From NCBI GenBank assembly GCA_003640645.1, contig QGHH01000020.1, forward strand, positions 1 through 64,000: a stretch of DNA of 64,000 nt, given 5' to 3'. The position numbers and the translations under genes were made by a program. Of the stretch, positions 42,623 through 51,153 are shown one piece after another; the stretch's first letter is position 1, and each line of letters begins with the position of its first letter. The stretch is from Fredinandcohnia aciditolerans. GTDB taxonomy: Bacteria > Bacillota > Bacilli > Bacillales > Bacillaceae_L. The notes beneath the pieces are model-generated. The model saw nothing but the letters and a program-made list of their open reading frames with translations, made no database searches and was not told the origin of the DNA.

Positions 42623-43195
42623 TTAACATTTCTTATTTTCGTTTTTATCCGGATAGACCGCTCTTTCGCCACCAATAAGTTTTGGTCTTGCTTTGGCCAT
42701 TGTAACATGTGCGCCACCTAGTTCTTTAACCGAACTTCGAATCGGAACCGCAACATGTTTTAGATGCATGCCAATGAAGGTATCACCAATATCAATGCCT
42801 GCTTCTGCTTTAATAAATTCAACAACAACAGGATCATTAAGATGCCCATATGCATATGTGGCCATCGCACCACCTGCTGTTCGAACCGGAACAACTGTTA
42901 CTTGCTCGAAATTTTTATGTATCGCTGTTTCCCGCTCTACCACTAATGCACGGTTTAAATGCTCACAACACTGAAACGCGAGTTCCACGCCTATATTTTC
43001 ACGAAGCTTAACCAATTCTCTAAAAATCATTTCCGCCACTTCTTCAGATCCAGCCGTTCCAATTCGTTCACCAATGACTTCACTCGTACTACAACCGACA
43101 ACAAGAAGTTCTCCTTTTTTCAGCGAAGCGCGTTCCGCAAACTCCGAAAGAATCGTCTGAAACTGCCTTCTCCACACTTCAAGATCTGCAACCAT
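42623..43195 (-). CDS. ywlG: TIGR01440/UPF0340 family protein YwlG
   Basis: A 190-residue protein of unknown function. Family features: [40 protein letters not shown] and [17 protein letters not shown]. The gene sits between glyA and rpiB, as in B. subtilis. A 21-bp palindrome (43211-43231) lies immediately upstream of its GGAGGG site. Confidence 0.9.
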   Translation of the reverse strand: MVADLEVWRRQFQTILSEFAERASLKKGELLVVGCSTSEVIGERIGTAGSEEVAEMIFRELVKLRENIGVELAFQCCEHLNRALVVERETAIHKNFEQVTVVPVRTAGGAMATYAYGHLNDPVVVEFIKAEAGIDIGDTFIGMHLKHVAVPIRSSVKELGGAHVTMAKARPKLIGGERAVYPDKNENKKC

Positions 43196-43210
43196 CCTCG
43201 TTCCCTCCTT

Positions 43211-43231
43211 TGGGACAGGTACCTTGTCCCA
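43211..43231. repeat. GGGACA/TGTCCC palindrome upstream of ywlG
   Basis: A 21-bp near-perfect palindrome beginning TGGGACA and ending TGTCCCA, centred on GGTACC. It lies 10 bp before the ywlG ribosome site. Similar sequences occur at 2060-2096 and 45877-45899. Confidence 0.6.
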
Positions 43232-43297
43232 GAAATTATTGGAAGTAATTAAATATACGCCTGATCATCAAGTCCTCAGGCGCTGAAATCTCATATG

Positions 43298-43750
43298 TTA
43301 TTCCCCAGAAGGGTTGTTTTCATAAGCGGTGATTTTGTTGATTCTGTTTTCATGACGGCCACCTAAGAATTCTGTAGTGAGCCATGTTTTTGCAATTTCA
43401 ACTGCTAGCCCCGGGCCAATCACACGTTCACCCATTGCTAAAATATTGCTGTTGTTATGCTCACGTGTTGCCTTTGCACTAAATACATCATGACAAAGTG
43501 CACATCGGATCCCTTGTACTTTGTTAGCAGCAATACTCATCCCAATGCCCGTTCCACAAATTAAAATACCACGGTCATACTCCCCGTTCGCTACTTTTTT
43601 CGCTACAGGTAGTGCATAATCGGGATAATCAACAGATGTAGAGCATTCACATCCGAAATCATCATACTCAATTTCGAGTTCGTCCAATACCTTTTTAATT
43701 TCCTCACGTAATACTAAACCACCATGGTCTGAAGCTATTGCAACTTTCAT
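43298..43750 (-). CDS. rpiB: Ribose 5-phosphate isomerase B
   Basis: A 150-residue RpiB/LacA-LacB family enzyme interconverting ribose 5-phosphate and ribulose 5-phosphate. MKVAIASDHGGLVLREEIK, FGCECSTSVDYPDYA, and the active-site GILICGTGIGMSIAANKVQGIRCA are present. The start at 43750 has AGGGGGA upstream; 20 further codons are rejected. Corresponds to ywlF. Confidence 0.95.
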   Translation of the reverse strand: MKVAIASDHGGLVLREEIKKVLDELEIEYDDFGCECSTSVDYPDYALPVAKKVANGEYDRGILICGTGIGMSIAANKVQGIRCALCHDVFSAKATREHNNSNILAMGERVIGPGLAVEIAKTWLTTEFLGGRHENRINKITAYENNPSGE

Positions 43751-43828
43751 TGTAAATCCCCCTATTATGAATTGAGACTTGGCTCGATATTTCTCCAAAA
43801 GACATACCATTAATTTTTATTATACCTA

Positions 43829-43860
43829 AAAAAGAACTCCCGAACCAAAATAGGAGTTCC
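43829..43860 (-). terminator. Terminator after the chemotaxis receptor gene
   Basis: GAACTCC (43834-43840) and GGAGTTC (43853-43859) with a 12-nt loop, and T6 on the minus strand. Confidence 0.75.
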
Positions 43861-43872
43861 ATCTTTTAAAAA

Positions 43873-45159
43873 TTACATTGTAAACCGTTGAATCGTCTGC
43901 TTTAACTGCCCTGCTTGTGTAGCAAGTTCCTGTGCCAATGCATCCACTTCACAAATTACACTTGTTTGATGTTGCGTTGCCGCACTTACTTCTTGAGCAC
44001 CAGCTGAAGTCTGTTCCGCAATCGCTGCAACCTCTTGAGACTGCAGGGATGTTTCTTGAATACGTTCCATTTGTTTTTCAACCAAGGTAACAATTTGTTT
44101 TACTGCATCTGCCACTTCATGAACGGACGTTGTCATCTCAGCAAGCGCCTCATTTGTAATGGTTCCCTTTTTCGCTTCCTCATTTGCAACAGCGACTTGT
44201 TCTGAAATTTGAACGACTACATTTCGAACCTCTTGCTGAATATTTTGGATAAGTTCCGTAATCCCTTGAACAGCCTTTGAGCTTTCGTCCGCAAGTTTCC
44301 TTACTTCTTCAGCAACAACCGCAAAGCCCTTACCATGTTCACCAGCACGAGCCGCTTCAATTGAGGCATTCAATGCAAGTAAATTTGTTTGGCGTGCAAT
44401 ATCACCAACTAGAGATATAATATGCTCTACTTCCTTCGCATTCGTCTCAAGACGATTGACGGCTTGAAGTGAAATTTGATTGTTATCAACAAGCTTGTTT
44501 ATACCGGAAATTAACGAATGAACAACCTCTTTGCTATCATGCAATGTATCGACCATTTCAACAGACAAGCTTTGGGAGGTTTTCGCATTTTCTTGAACCT
44601 CTTCAGCAATTTGAATCACATCCTCGACAGATTCAGCTGTTTCTTGAATCGATACGGCCGAGCTATCCGCCCCTTTGGAAATCTCAGAAATCGTTCGATT
44701 AATATTTTCCGCCTGTTCGGAGGCAAGACTGGATGCTTTCGTAATCTCAATAACCTTTTCATTTGTATTTTCAAAGTTTCCTTCAATGTTTTGAACCATT
44801 TCGCGGAGATTGTGAAGCATTTTATTAAAAGCAAGACTCAAGCTACGAATCTCATCATCGGATTTCGAAACGGGAACATCCTCACGAATATCACCATTCG
44901 CCGCATGAATCGCTACCTGCTCAAGCTTTTGGAGCGGTTTCGTAATAAAGGAAGCCGCAAAATACGCAAGAATCCCAGACCAAACAATCCCTAAAACCAG
45001 CGTGCCAATGATAAAAATTTGTTGATTGATCAGCTCATTTACGAACGGATACACAAAATAAATGAATAACGCAGATGTTGAGTAAGTCACAATCGCTAAA
45101 ATAGTCGTAAGTAAGACTAATTTTAACTTTATACCAAATTTATAGCGCCTTTTTTTCAA
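43873..45159 (-). CDS. Methyl-accepting chemotaxis protein without an outer sensor domain
   Basis: A 428-residue receptor. Two membrane helices (about 11-33 and 41-63) are joined by only a few residues, followed by HAMP (about 64-115) and the cytoplasmic signalling coiled coil. The conserved hairpin tip is [42 protein letters not shown]. The lack of an extracellular ligand domain suggests sensing through the membrane or HAMP, or through a partner. It lies between ywlE and rpiB, where B. subtilis has no receptor. Confidence 0.9.
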   Translation of the reverse strand: MKKRRYKFGIKLKLVLLTTILAIVTYSTSALFIYFVYPFVNELINQQIFIIGTLVLGIVWSGILAYFAASFITKPLQKLEQVAIHAANGDIREDVPVSKSDDEIRSLSLAFNKMLHNLREMVQNIEGNFENTNEKVIEITKASSLASEQAENINRTISEISKGADSSAVSIQETAESVEDVIQIAEEVQENAKTSQSLSVEMVDTLHDSKEVVHSLISGINKLVDNNQISLQAVNRLETNAKEVEHIISLVGDIARQTNLLALNASIEAARAGEHGKGFAVVAEEVRKLADESSKAVQGITELIQNIQQEVRNVVVQISEQVAVANEEAKKGTITNEALAEMTTSVHEVADAVKQIVTLVEKQMERIQETSLQSQEVAAIAEQTSAGAQEVSAATQHQTSVICEVDALAQELATQAGQLKQTIQRFTM

Positions 45160-45185
45160 CCGATTCTCCCCCTGAATCTAACTCT

Positions 45186-45617
45186 CTATTTAAGTTTTGA
45201 AAGTACCTCGTCAATTAATGGTTCGAGCTCTGCATAGGTTTCTCTATAAATCTCTACTGGCCCTCCAAATGGATCAGAAACATCCCCACTACCATTTGTA
45301 AATTCCTTTAAGGTATGTACCTTGTCCTGGGCTTCTGGAAAACGTTGAAGTATTGCTTGCTTATGGTGGTTCGTCATCGTTAACACATAAGTGGCCCAAT
45401 CAATATGCTCTTGTGTTAAAAAGGAAGAAGAGTGCTGACACTCAATCCCATTTTCCTTCAAGACCTGTGCCGTATTAGCCGAAGCAGAACTACCATCCCC
45501 AGCAAATATCCCCGCTGATTTTACTTCGATATCTTCACCCGCTTTATTTCGTAAAATCGCCTCAGCCATCGGACTTCGACATGTATTTCCTGTACAAACA
45601 AATAAAACACGAATCAT
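45186..45617 (-). CDS. ywlE: Low-molecular-weight protein arginine phosphatase YwlE
   Basis: A 143-residue phosphatase. The P-loop is CTGNTCRS (Cys8-Ser15) and the general acid is in DVSDPFGG. Thr after Gly-Asn (Thr12) instead of the Ile/Leu of tyrosine phosphatases marks the protein-arginine phosphatase YwlE, which reverses McsB phosphorylation. Gene order ywlG-rpiB-(mcp)-ywlE-mntP agrees. Confidence 0.93.
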   Translation of the reverse strand: MIRVLFVCTGNTCRSPMAEAILRNKAGEDIEVKSAGIFAGDGSSASANTAQVLKENGIECQHSSSFLTQEHIDWATYVLTMTNHHKQAILQRFPEAQDKVHTLKEFTNGSGDVSDPFGGPVEIYRETYAELEPLIDEVLSKLK

Positions 45618-45768
45618 TTTATCACCCTTTTCTACCTGCCTTTATGCTGCGAACGACCTGCACAATTAGACAAAATTCGATATAGTACTATTATAAATGA
45701 GATCAACCCAAAACACATAGTCAATAAATGAAAAAAAGAGCACGAGTTTTTCACTCATACTCTTCCAT

Positions 45769-45899
45769 GGGTCACAGGTCCCTCATAACCACTTCAGATT
45801 CCCTGGGTCACAGCTTCCTCATAACCACTTCAGATTCCTTGGGTCACAGCTTCCTCATAACCACTTCAGATTCCTTGGGTCACAGGTCCCTTGTCCCAC
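45769..45899. repeat. 36-bp tandem repeat between ywlE and mntP
   Basis: GGGTCACAG recurs at 45769, 45805, 45841 and 45877, exactly 36 bp apart. Three full units (GGGTCACAGCTTCCTCATAA then CCACTTCAGATTCCTT) are followed by a partial one that merges into GGTCCCTTGTCCCA. It directly follows the mntP stop, on the 3' side of that gene. Confidence 0.9.
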
Positions 45900-46466
45900 T
45901 TATAAAGGAAATAGCAATTTCACTCCAAAGACCAGGAGAATACAACCACCTAGCACCTCACTATATGTACCGAGCCAATGTTGGACCTTTCTGCCTAGCA
46001 GTAGACCGACCCATGACAGGATCATGCTAACTACACCGAACATCAGAATAACCATAATCGTCTTCGCACCATAAATCCCTAATGAAAGCCCAACAGAAAA
46101 ACTATCGAGGCTCACGCTTAAGGCAAAAATAAACAAACCAAATCCAACAGGTGTAATCATGCGTTTGTCACCGTCATCGTCCTTGAAGGAGGAAATAATC
46201 ATCTGCAATCCTAAAAATAAGAGCAATCCTGCACCAACATAGGTTGCAATTGCTCCAAATGTATCTGATAAAAAATGGCCGATCATCATTCCAGCCAAAG
46301 GCATCCACATATGAAACACACCGATGGTTATCCCGATTGTTAAAATCTGCTTAAGCCTTAACCGGATTAATCCCATTCCAAGTCCTACGGAAAATGCGTC
46401 CATTCCTAAAGCAAATGCCATTATAAATAAGGTTATAAGTTCCCCGAGAAATGCTGTAATATCCAT
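45900..46466 (-). CDS. mntP: Manganese efflux pump MntP
   Basis: A 188-residue membrane protein with six helices. The two paired acidic motifs are [16 protein letters not shown] and [20 protein letters not shown], both typical of MntP (formerly ywlD/DUF204). It exports Mn2+. I see no clear yybP-ykoY riboswitch in the short leader, which is followed upstream by a MITE-like element. Confidence 0.92.
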   Translation of the reverse strand: MDITAFLGELITLFIMAFALGMDAFSVGLGMGLIRLRLKQILTIGITIGVFHMWMPLAGMMIGHFLSDTFGAIATYVGAGLLLFLGLQMIISSFKDDDGDKRMITPVGFGLFIFALSVSLDSFSVGLSLGIYGAKTIMVILMFGVVSMILSWVGLLLGRKVQHWLGTYSEVLGGCILLVFGVKLLFPL

Positions 46467-46530
46467 CTTCTACCTCCTTGGACGTGCCTATTTCAACATA
46501 TGCATGTACAAAACGAAATAGAAGAAGGTT

Positions 46531-46645
46531 GTTCAAAAAGTTGCCCAATGAAAAGAATACGAATCTCTGCATCACTCGGCCTCGCCGTTCCTCAAGTCTC
46601 ACGTTCCTTGACCTTCTTGCAATAAGATTCGTCATCTTTTTGAAC
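46531..46645. mobile_element. 115-bp MITE-like element
   Basis: Perfect 10-bp terminal inverted repeats, GTTCAAAAAG (46531-46540) and CTTTTTGAAC (46636-46645), enclose an inner ACGAATC/GATTCGT pair and a CTCGGCCTCGCCG core. There is no reading frame of note. Miniature element or hairpin-forming dispersed repeat. Confidence 0.6.
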
Positions 46646-46673
46646 CCTATAGCTCAGCTAAGAATTTCCCAAT

Positions 46674-47717
46674 TTATTCAGTTATCAATTTATGTCCTGC
46701 TGCTTTGATTAACCGATTCATGATAGCTTGCCCAATGCCCTCACTTGGAAAACTCTCACTAAAAATAACATCGACATTACTTTCATCAAAGAGGCGGAGG
46801 ACATCATAAAGTCTGTTTGCCACCGATTCTAAATCTTCACGCGAACCACAAGCAATAATGTAATCTGCACTGTATCTCTTTTCACGTTCCGTTGTTGTCA
46901 AAACGCCAACTTTCAACCCCTCAGCTTGCTTTGCTTTTACAAGAGATTGAATAAATTCTATTGAACCATTTACGATTGTAAGTGGCGCCGTTGGTGCATA
47001 ATGTTTATATTTCATTCCTGGTGATTTTGGCGCTTCATCTTCTTTTAATATCGCCTTGTCGACCTTGACTACACCACACACTTCCTCAAGCTGCTCTTTC
47101 GTCACACCGCCTGGACGTAGAATGATAGGTACCTCACCTGAACAATCCAGAACCGTGGACTCAAGTCCAACACCAGTTGCTCCACCGTCAAGGACGCCAG
47201 CGATTTTTCCAGTCAAATCATCCGCTACATGCTTGGCTAGGGTCGGGCTTGGTTTTCCCGAAAGATTCGCACTTGGCGCAGCAAGCGGAAGCCCTGTTGC
47301 TGATATTAATGCCAAAGCAACTGGGTGGCTTGGCATCCGGACTGCCACCGTTTCTAGACCTGCTGTTACTTTACTTGCAACAGCATTTTCTTTCTTTTTT
47401 AAAACAAGCGTTAACGGACCTGGCCAGAATTTTTCAATCAAACGCTCAGCTTGCTCCGAAATATCCTGTACGATATTATAAAGTTGCCCAATTGTGGAGA
47501 TGTGGACAATCAGTGGATTATCGCTCGGGCGCCCCTTTGCTGCATAAATTTTTGCAACCGCCTCGTCAGATAAAGCATTTGCTCCAAGGCCATAGACCGT
47601 TTCAGTAGGGAATGCAACCACTTCATTTGCCCGTAAAAGCGTTGCAGCCTCTTTTATCTGTGGATAAGATTCTAAATTATGTTCATCTTTATCCACAACC
47701 CATTGTTTTGTTTCCAT
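46674..47717 (-). CDS. ywlC: L-threonylcarbamoyladenylate synthase (Sua5 type)
   Basis: A 347-residue enzyme for the first step of tRNA t6A formation, making threonylcarbamoyl-AMP from threonine, bicarbonate and ATP. The YrdC-like domain (about 15-205) has AFPTETVYGLGANA, KGRPSDNPLIVHI and PSANLSGKPSPT, joined to a C-terminal Sua5 domain (about 235-345). The start is ATG 47717, with AGGAG 9 nt upstream; TTG 47726 lies too close to that site. Its first codons contain two DnaA boxes. Confidence 0.93.
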   Translation of the reverse strand: METKQWVVDKDEHNLESYPQIKEAATLLRANEVVAFPTETVYGLGANALSDEAVAKIYAAKGRPSDNPLIVHISTIGQLYNIVQDISEQAERLIEKFWPGPLTLVLKKKENAVASKVTAGLETVAVRMPSHPVALALISATGLPLAAPSANLSGKPSPTLAKHVADDLTGKIAGVLDGGATGVGLESTVLDCSGEVPIILRPGGVTKEQLEEVCGVVKVDKAILKEDEAPKSPGMKYKHYAPTAPLTIVNGSIEFIQSLVKAKQAEGLKVGVLTTTEREKRYSADYIIACGSREDLESVANRLYDVLRLFDESNVDVIFSESFPSEGIGQAIMNRLIKAAGHKLITE

Positions 47718-47993
47718 GTAACGCAACTCCTATAATAAATTCCTTTAGTTATGTAGTTTATTTATTATTACAATATAAAAAAGTATAGGTATATAATGGG
47801 TAGAAAACAAGTGTTATCCACATTTTGTGGATAATTTAACCAAAAATGTGGATAATTTTGTGGATATAACCAACTTTTCCATAAATCGCTCCTATAGGAA
47901 AAAATGTATCCACAGCCCATATTTTTCATCACGTTCCATAGACTATCATATTTTATACCTTTTTAACAACAAAACTTATCCACATTATCCACA
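47659..47993. promoter_or_regulatory. DnaA-box cluster at ywlC-ywlB
   Basis: Nine TTATCCACA-type boxes in 335 bp. Perfect boxes: 47659-47667 (-), 47689-47697 (+), 47814-47822 (+), 47826-47834 (-), 47847-47855 (-), 47976-47984 (+) and 47985-47993 (+). One-mismatch boxes: 47859-47867 (-) and 47906-47914 (+). The first two are in the ywlC coding start and the rest in the intergenic gap, in AT-rich surroundings. From memory, a DnaA-binding region at ywlC is known in B. subtilis. Confidence 0.9.
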
Positions 47994-48068
47994 ATTTAAT
48001 TGTATAAATACAAATAAAACCCCCGCCTGCGAACATTCCATCCACAAACAAGGGTTTGAAAACTAATT

Positions 48069-48515
48069 TTATTTTTCAATTTGTGAAACCATAAACATCG
48101 GATCCGCTTTTTCAAGCAGCTGTGAGATATGATTGGATCCTATTATATGTGCTGGTAGCTCATTCGTTTCAACTTGCCCAAAACCAAGCATGGTGAAAAA
48201 TTGAATAGACGCTTGCTTATTTGTGGCTAAATACAATCGGCTAATTTCCTTATACTTTGCTAGTGAAATCGCACTTTTAAACAGCGTTAATAAATTCGTT
48301 TGGTCAACGCCCGGAGAGATCACGAGCGAGCGAAGTAAGCCATCCTTTTCAATCCTCTCAATCCCTAAGGTAGCGAGGATTTGTTGCTCAGCATCTTCCA
48401 GTAATATAAAATGGTCAATTATCGATTCAATGCCTTCCGCACTTACTTCAGCTTGTCCTAAAAATGCTCTTACTTTTTCAATATCCTGTTTTGTCGCCGT
48501 TCTAATTTGTTTCAT
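48069..48515 (-). CDS. ywlB: GNAT family N-acetyltransferase YwlB
   Basis: A 148-residue protein with the GNAT core: LLRSLVISPGVDQTNLLTLFKSAISLAK (motif A region) and LYLATNKQASIQFFTMLGF (motif B). The start at 48515 (MKQIRTAT) has GGAG upstream. The position between ywlC and spoIIR matches B. subtilis ywlB. The substrate is unknown; some relatives are ArgA-like. Confidence 0.85.
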   Translation of the reverse strand: MKQIRTATKQDIEKVRAFLGQAEVSAEGIESIIDHFILLEDAEQQILATLGIERIEKDGLLRSLVISPGVDQTNLLTLFKSAISLAKYKEISRLYLATNKQASIQFFTMLGFGQVETNELPAHIIGSNHISQLLEKADPMFMVSQIEK

Positions 48516-48593
48516 AGTTCTCCACCCCATCTTTCATTATCTAGTAACTACTCTATGAGGGCTTCAAAACAAATAGAACCAAATGCTAGACTT

Positions 48594-49277
48594 TTAGCTA
48601 AAAAGTGACGTGAAAAATTCAACTAAGAAGAATTTTACCTCTACTTCTTCTCCTTCACTTTCCTTATTTTCCGCACTGTCTTTGTTGTCCTTCTTTTCTT
48701 GCTTTTCTTCCTTCTCCACTTCTTTTTCTTCTTGCTCCATCGCTACATCTTTTCCTTCTTCATCTGACGCTTCAATTGCATCACCTGTTGAAAAGTCTAA
48801 GAAACATAATGGCGGGAATAACACGCACCACCAGTTTGCTCCTTCAGCATCGCCAATCGAAATTAATATTGCTTCATACTCACCTGCTGGGTATAGAAAT
48901 TGACCGTAAAGCTTTGTTGGAAATTGAACATTGCGTCCATATTTGACTGAGTAATTTTGATTGCTCTTTTCTTCTTCTAAAACTCTAGCAACGATTTTCT
49001 CAATTTCCGGTAGTCTCTCTTGAATCAACTCTCTAGCTGCTTCAATTGAAGTTAACTCCGCAACCCATTCCGTAATTTCTGCGTTCACCTCATCACGCAC
49101 CTTGCGCTTTAAAGCTTGATCTTCTTCGGAATCACTGTTTGCTAAGATGCGAAGTCGAATCGCTTCATCAGGAATTACCTGATACCCTTGCGCACTTGTT
49201 TCTTTTATCAATAAATGGCTATTCGCCCCAATTAACAGTAAAAATATAAATGATATAATCGCAATTTGTTTACTCAC
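48594..49277 (-). CDS. spoIIR: Stage II sporulation protein R
   Basis: A 227-residue exported signalling protein made in the forespore that activates the SpoIIGA protease, and thus sigma-E, in the mother cell. N-terminal signal/anchor helix (about 5-22), then the family core: IPDEAIRLRILANSDSEEDQALKRKVRDEV, FPTKLYGQFLYPAGEYEAILISIGDAEGANWWCVLFPPLCFLD. Near the end an acidic Glu/Lys-rich insert (about 170-212) precedes the conserved EVKFFLVEFF end. An in-frame start with normal length. Confidence 0.95.
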   Translation of the reverse strand: MSKQIAIISFIFLLLIGANSHLLIKETSAQGYQVIPDEAIRLRILANSDSEEDQALKRKVRDEVNAEITEWVAELTSIEAARELIQERLPEIEKIVARVLEEEKSNQNYSVKYGRNVQFPTKLYGQFLYPAGEYEAILISIGDAEGANWWCVLFPPLCFLDFSTGDAIEASDEEGKDVAMEQEEKEVEKEEKQEKKDNKDSAENKESEGEEVEVKFFLVEFFTSLFS

Positions 49278-49409
49278 TCTCTAGCACCATCCCTTCACAA
49301 ACCATTCTCGCCAAAAAAATAGAATCCTAAACTACCAAATTTGAAAAATCTATTAAACTATTTTTTAGTAGGATGATTCGGTCAAGCTGAGCTGCTAAAG
49401 CCGCTGTGC

Positions 49410-50790
49410 GTCTGAATACAAGGCTCATTCGGACTAGCGAATTTGAATAGCGCAACGGGGGCGTGGCTGATTCTGACAGTATGACCTAATTCCCCGTGCT
49501 GCGAGTCCTTATTACACATTGATTCCGACAGTACAACCAAGTTCCACGAGCTGTGAGTCCGAATAACACACTGATTCTGACAGTACAACCTAATTTTCCG
49601 AGTAGTGATTCCGAATAACACACTGATTCTGACAGTACAACCTAATTCCCCGTGGTGTGATTCCGAATAACACACTGATTCTGACAGTAAACCCAAGTTC
49701 CTCGTGCTGTGAGTCCGAATTCCTCTCTGATTCTGACAGTAAGACCTAATTCCCCATGCTGTGAGTCCGAATTCCTCGCTGTTTCCGACAGTACAACCAA
49801 GTTCCACGAGCTACGAGTCCGAATAACACACTGATTCTGACAGTATAGCCAAATTCAACGAGCTGTGAGTCAGAATACCTCACTGATTCTGACAGTACAA
49901 ACCTAATTCCCCGTGCTGCGAGTCCGAATAACGCACTGATTCTGACAGTATAGCCAAATTCAACGAGATGTGAGTCAGAATACCTCACTGATTCTGACAG
50001 TACAAACCTAATTCCCCGTGCTGTGAGTCCGAATAACACACTGATTCTGACAGTATAGCCAAATTCAACGAGATGTGAGTCAGAATACCTCACTGATTCC
50101 GACAGTACAACCTAATTCCCCGTGCTGTGAGTCCGAATTCCTCGCCGATTCTGACAGTAAACCCAAGTTCCACGAGATGTGAGTCCGAATAACACACTGA
50201 TTCTGACAGTATGACCAAGTTCCACGAGCTGTGAGTCCGATTTACACACTGATTCCGACAGTATAGCCAAATTCAACGAGCTGTGAGTCAGAATACCTCA
50301 CTGATTCTGACAGTACAAACCTAATTCCCCGTGCTGTGAGTCCGAATTCCTCACTGATTCTGACAGTAAACCCAAGTTCCTCGTGATGTGAGTCAGAATA
50401 CCTCGCTGATTCCGACAGTACAACCTAATTCCACGAGCTGTGAGTCCCAATAACACACTGATTCTGACAGTATGACCAAGCATTCCAAGCTACGAGTCCC
50501 AATTCCTTACTATTCCGACTGTTAAACCTAATTCCTCGAGTAGTGAGTCCGAATAACACACTGATTCTGACAGTACAAACCTAATTCCCCGTGCTGTGAG
50601 TCCCAATTCCTCACTGATTCTGACAGTACAAGCCTAATTCCCCGTGCTGTGAGTCCGAATTACACACTTATTCTGACTGTATGACCTAATTCCCCGTGCT
50701 TCGAGTCCAAATTCCTCACTGATTCTGACAGTATAGCCAAATTCAACGAGCTGTGAGTCAGAATACCTCACTTATTTTGACAGTACAACC
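49410..50790. repeat. Large array of about 26 52-bp units with hairpins
   Basis: GACAGTA recurs at 49475, 49527, 49579, 49631, 49683, 49735, 49787, 49839 and so on to 50779, with a mean step of 52.2 bp (a few units have one extra A). Each unit carries GTCMGAAT, a 9-nt loop and ATTCYGAC (25 nt), then a 27-nt linker with CTAATTCCCCGTGCTGTGA or variants. Several units have perfect 8-bp arms (for example 49869-49893). The open frames across it only reflect the absence of stops in the repeat and are not genes. Confidence 0.93.
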
Positions 50791-50878
50791 CAGTAATTGC
50801 CTCCATTTTGTCCAAATAAGAAAATAATTTGGAATGAACAAGCAGAATTAGGTTTTATAATTATTTTCAAGAAATATG

Positions 50879-50919
50879 TGTAAAGTCGACTTTACAAAAT
50901 GTATAGTCTACTTTACAAT
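50879..50919 (+). promoter_or_regulatory. Promoter with two palindromic operators for the Xre-type gene
   Basis: A sigma-A promoter TTTACA (50891-50896), 17 bp, TACAAT (50914-50919). Two operator-like palindromes cover it: TGTAAAGTCGACTTTACA (50879-50896, perfect) and TGTATAGTCTACTTTACA (50900-50917), 21 bp apart centre to centre. Binding there would block both the -35 and -10, so autorepression by the Xre protein is likely. Confidence 0.75.
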
Positions 50920-50949
50920 AAAAGCAGAAACATTTGGAGGATATTACCA

Positions 50950-51153
50950 ATGGAAATCAAAAATCGAGTGAAGGAGCTCCGTGCAAAGCACAGTCTTACC
51001 CAAGGTGCTCTTGCTGAAAAAGTAAACGTGACGCGGCAGACAATTGTGGCATTGGAAAAAGGAAGCTATGTACCATCACTATTGCTCGCAATGAATATCG
51101 CACGAACGTTTAACTTGCCAATCGAGAAAATTTTTTATTTGGAGGATGAATGA
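50950..51153 (+). CDS. Small Xre-family transcriptional regulator
   Basis: A 67-residue, single-domain helix-turn-helix protein: VKELRAKHSLTQGALAEKVNVTRQTIVALEKGSYVPSLLLAMNIARTF, followed by the typical NLPIEKIFYLEDE end of the YozG/YgzD-like group. The start at 50950 has TTGGAGG upstream; the longer frame from 50899 runs through the operator and is rejected. Its stop overlaps the next gene start. Confidence 0.9.
   Translation: MEIKNRVKELRAKHSLTQGALAEKVNVTRQTIVALEKGSYVPSLLLAMNIARTFNLPIEKIFYLEDE

Noticed and set aside
46324-46635. Short frames on both strands around the 115-bp element
   Set aside because: They overlap mntP or the MITE-like repeat and have no independent support.
47659-47993. 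Replication origin
   Set aside because: DnaA boxes are many, but dnaA, dnaN, rpmH and recF are absent, and the genes match a region away from oriC; a DnaA-titrating cluster is more likely.
49382-50483. Several frames coding repeated RISVLFGLTARGIR-like peptides
   Set aside because: They are translations of the 52-bp non-coding array. Frames change between units when single bases are added, and there are no ribosome sites.
49410-50790. CRISPR-like appearance (palindromic repeat about 25 nt, spacer about 27 nt)
   Set aside because: The linkers are near-identical copies of each other, not unique spacers; there is no leader and no cas gene in the window. The same applies to 3350-4010.
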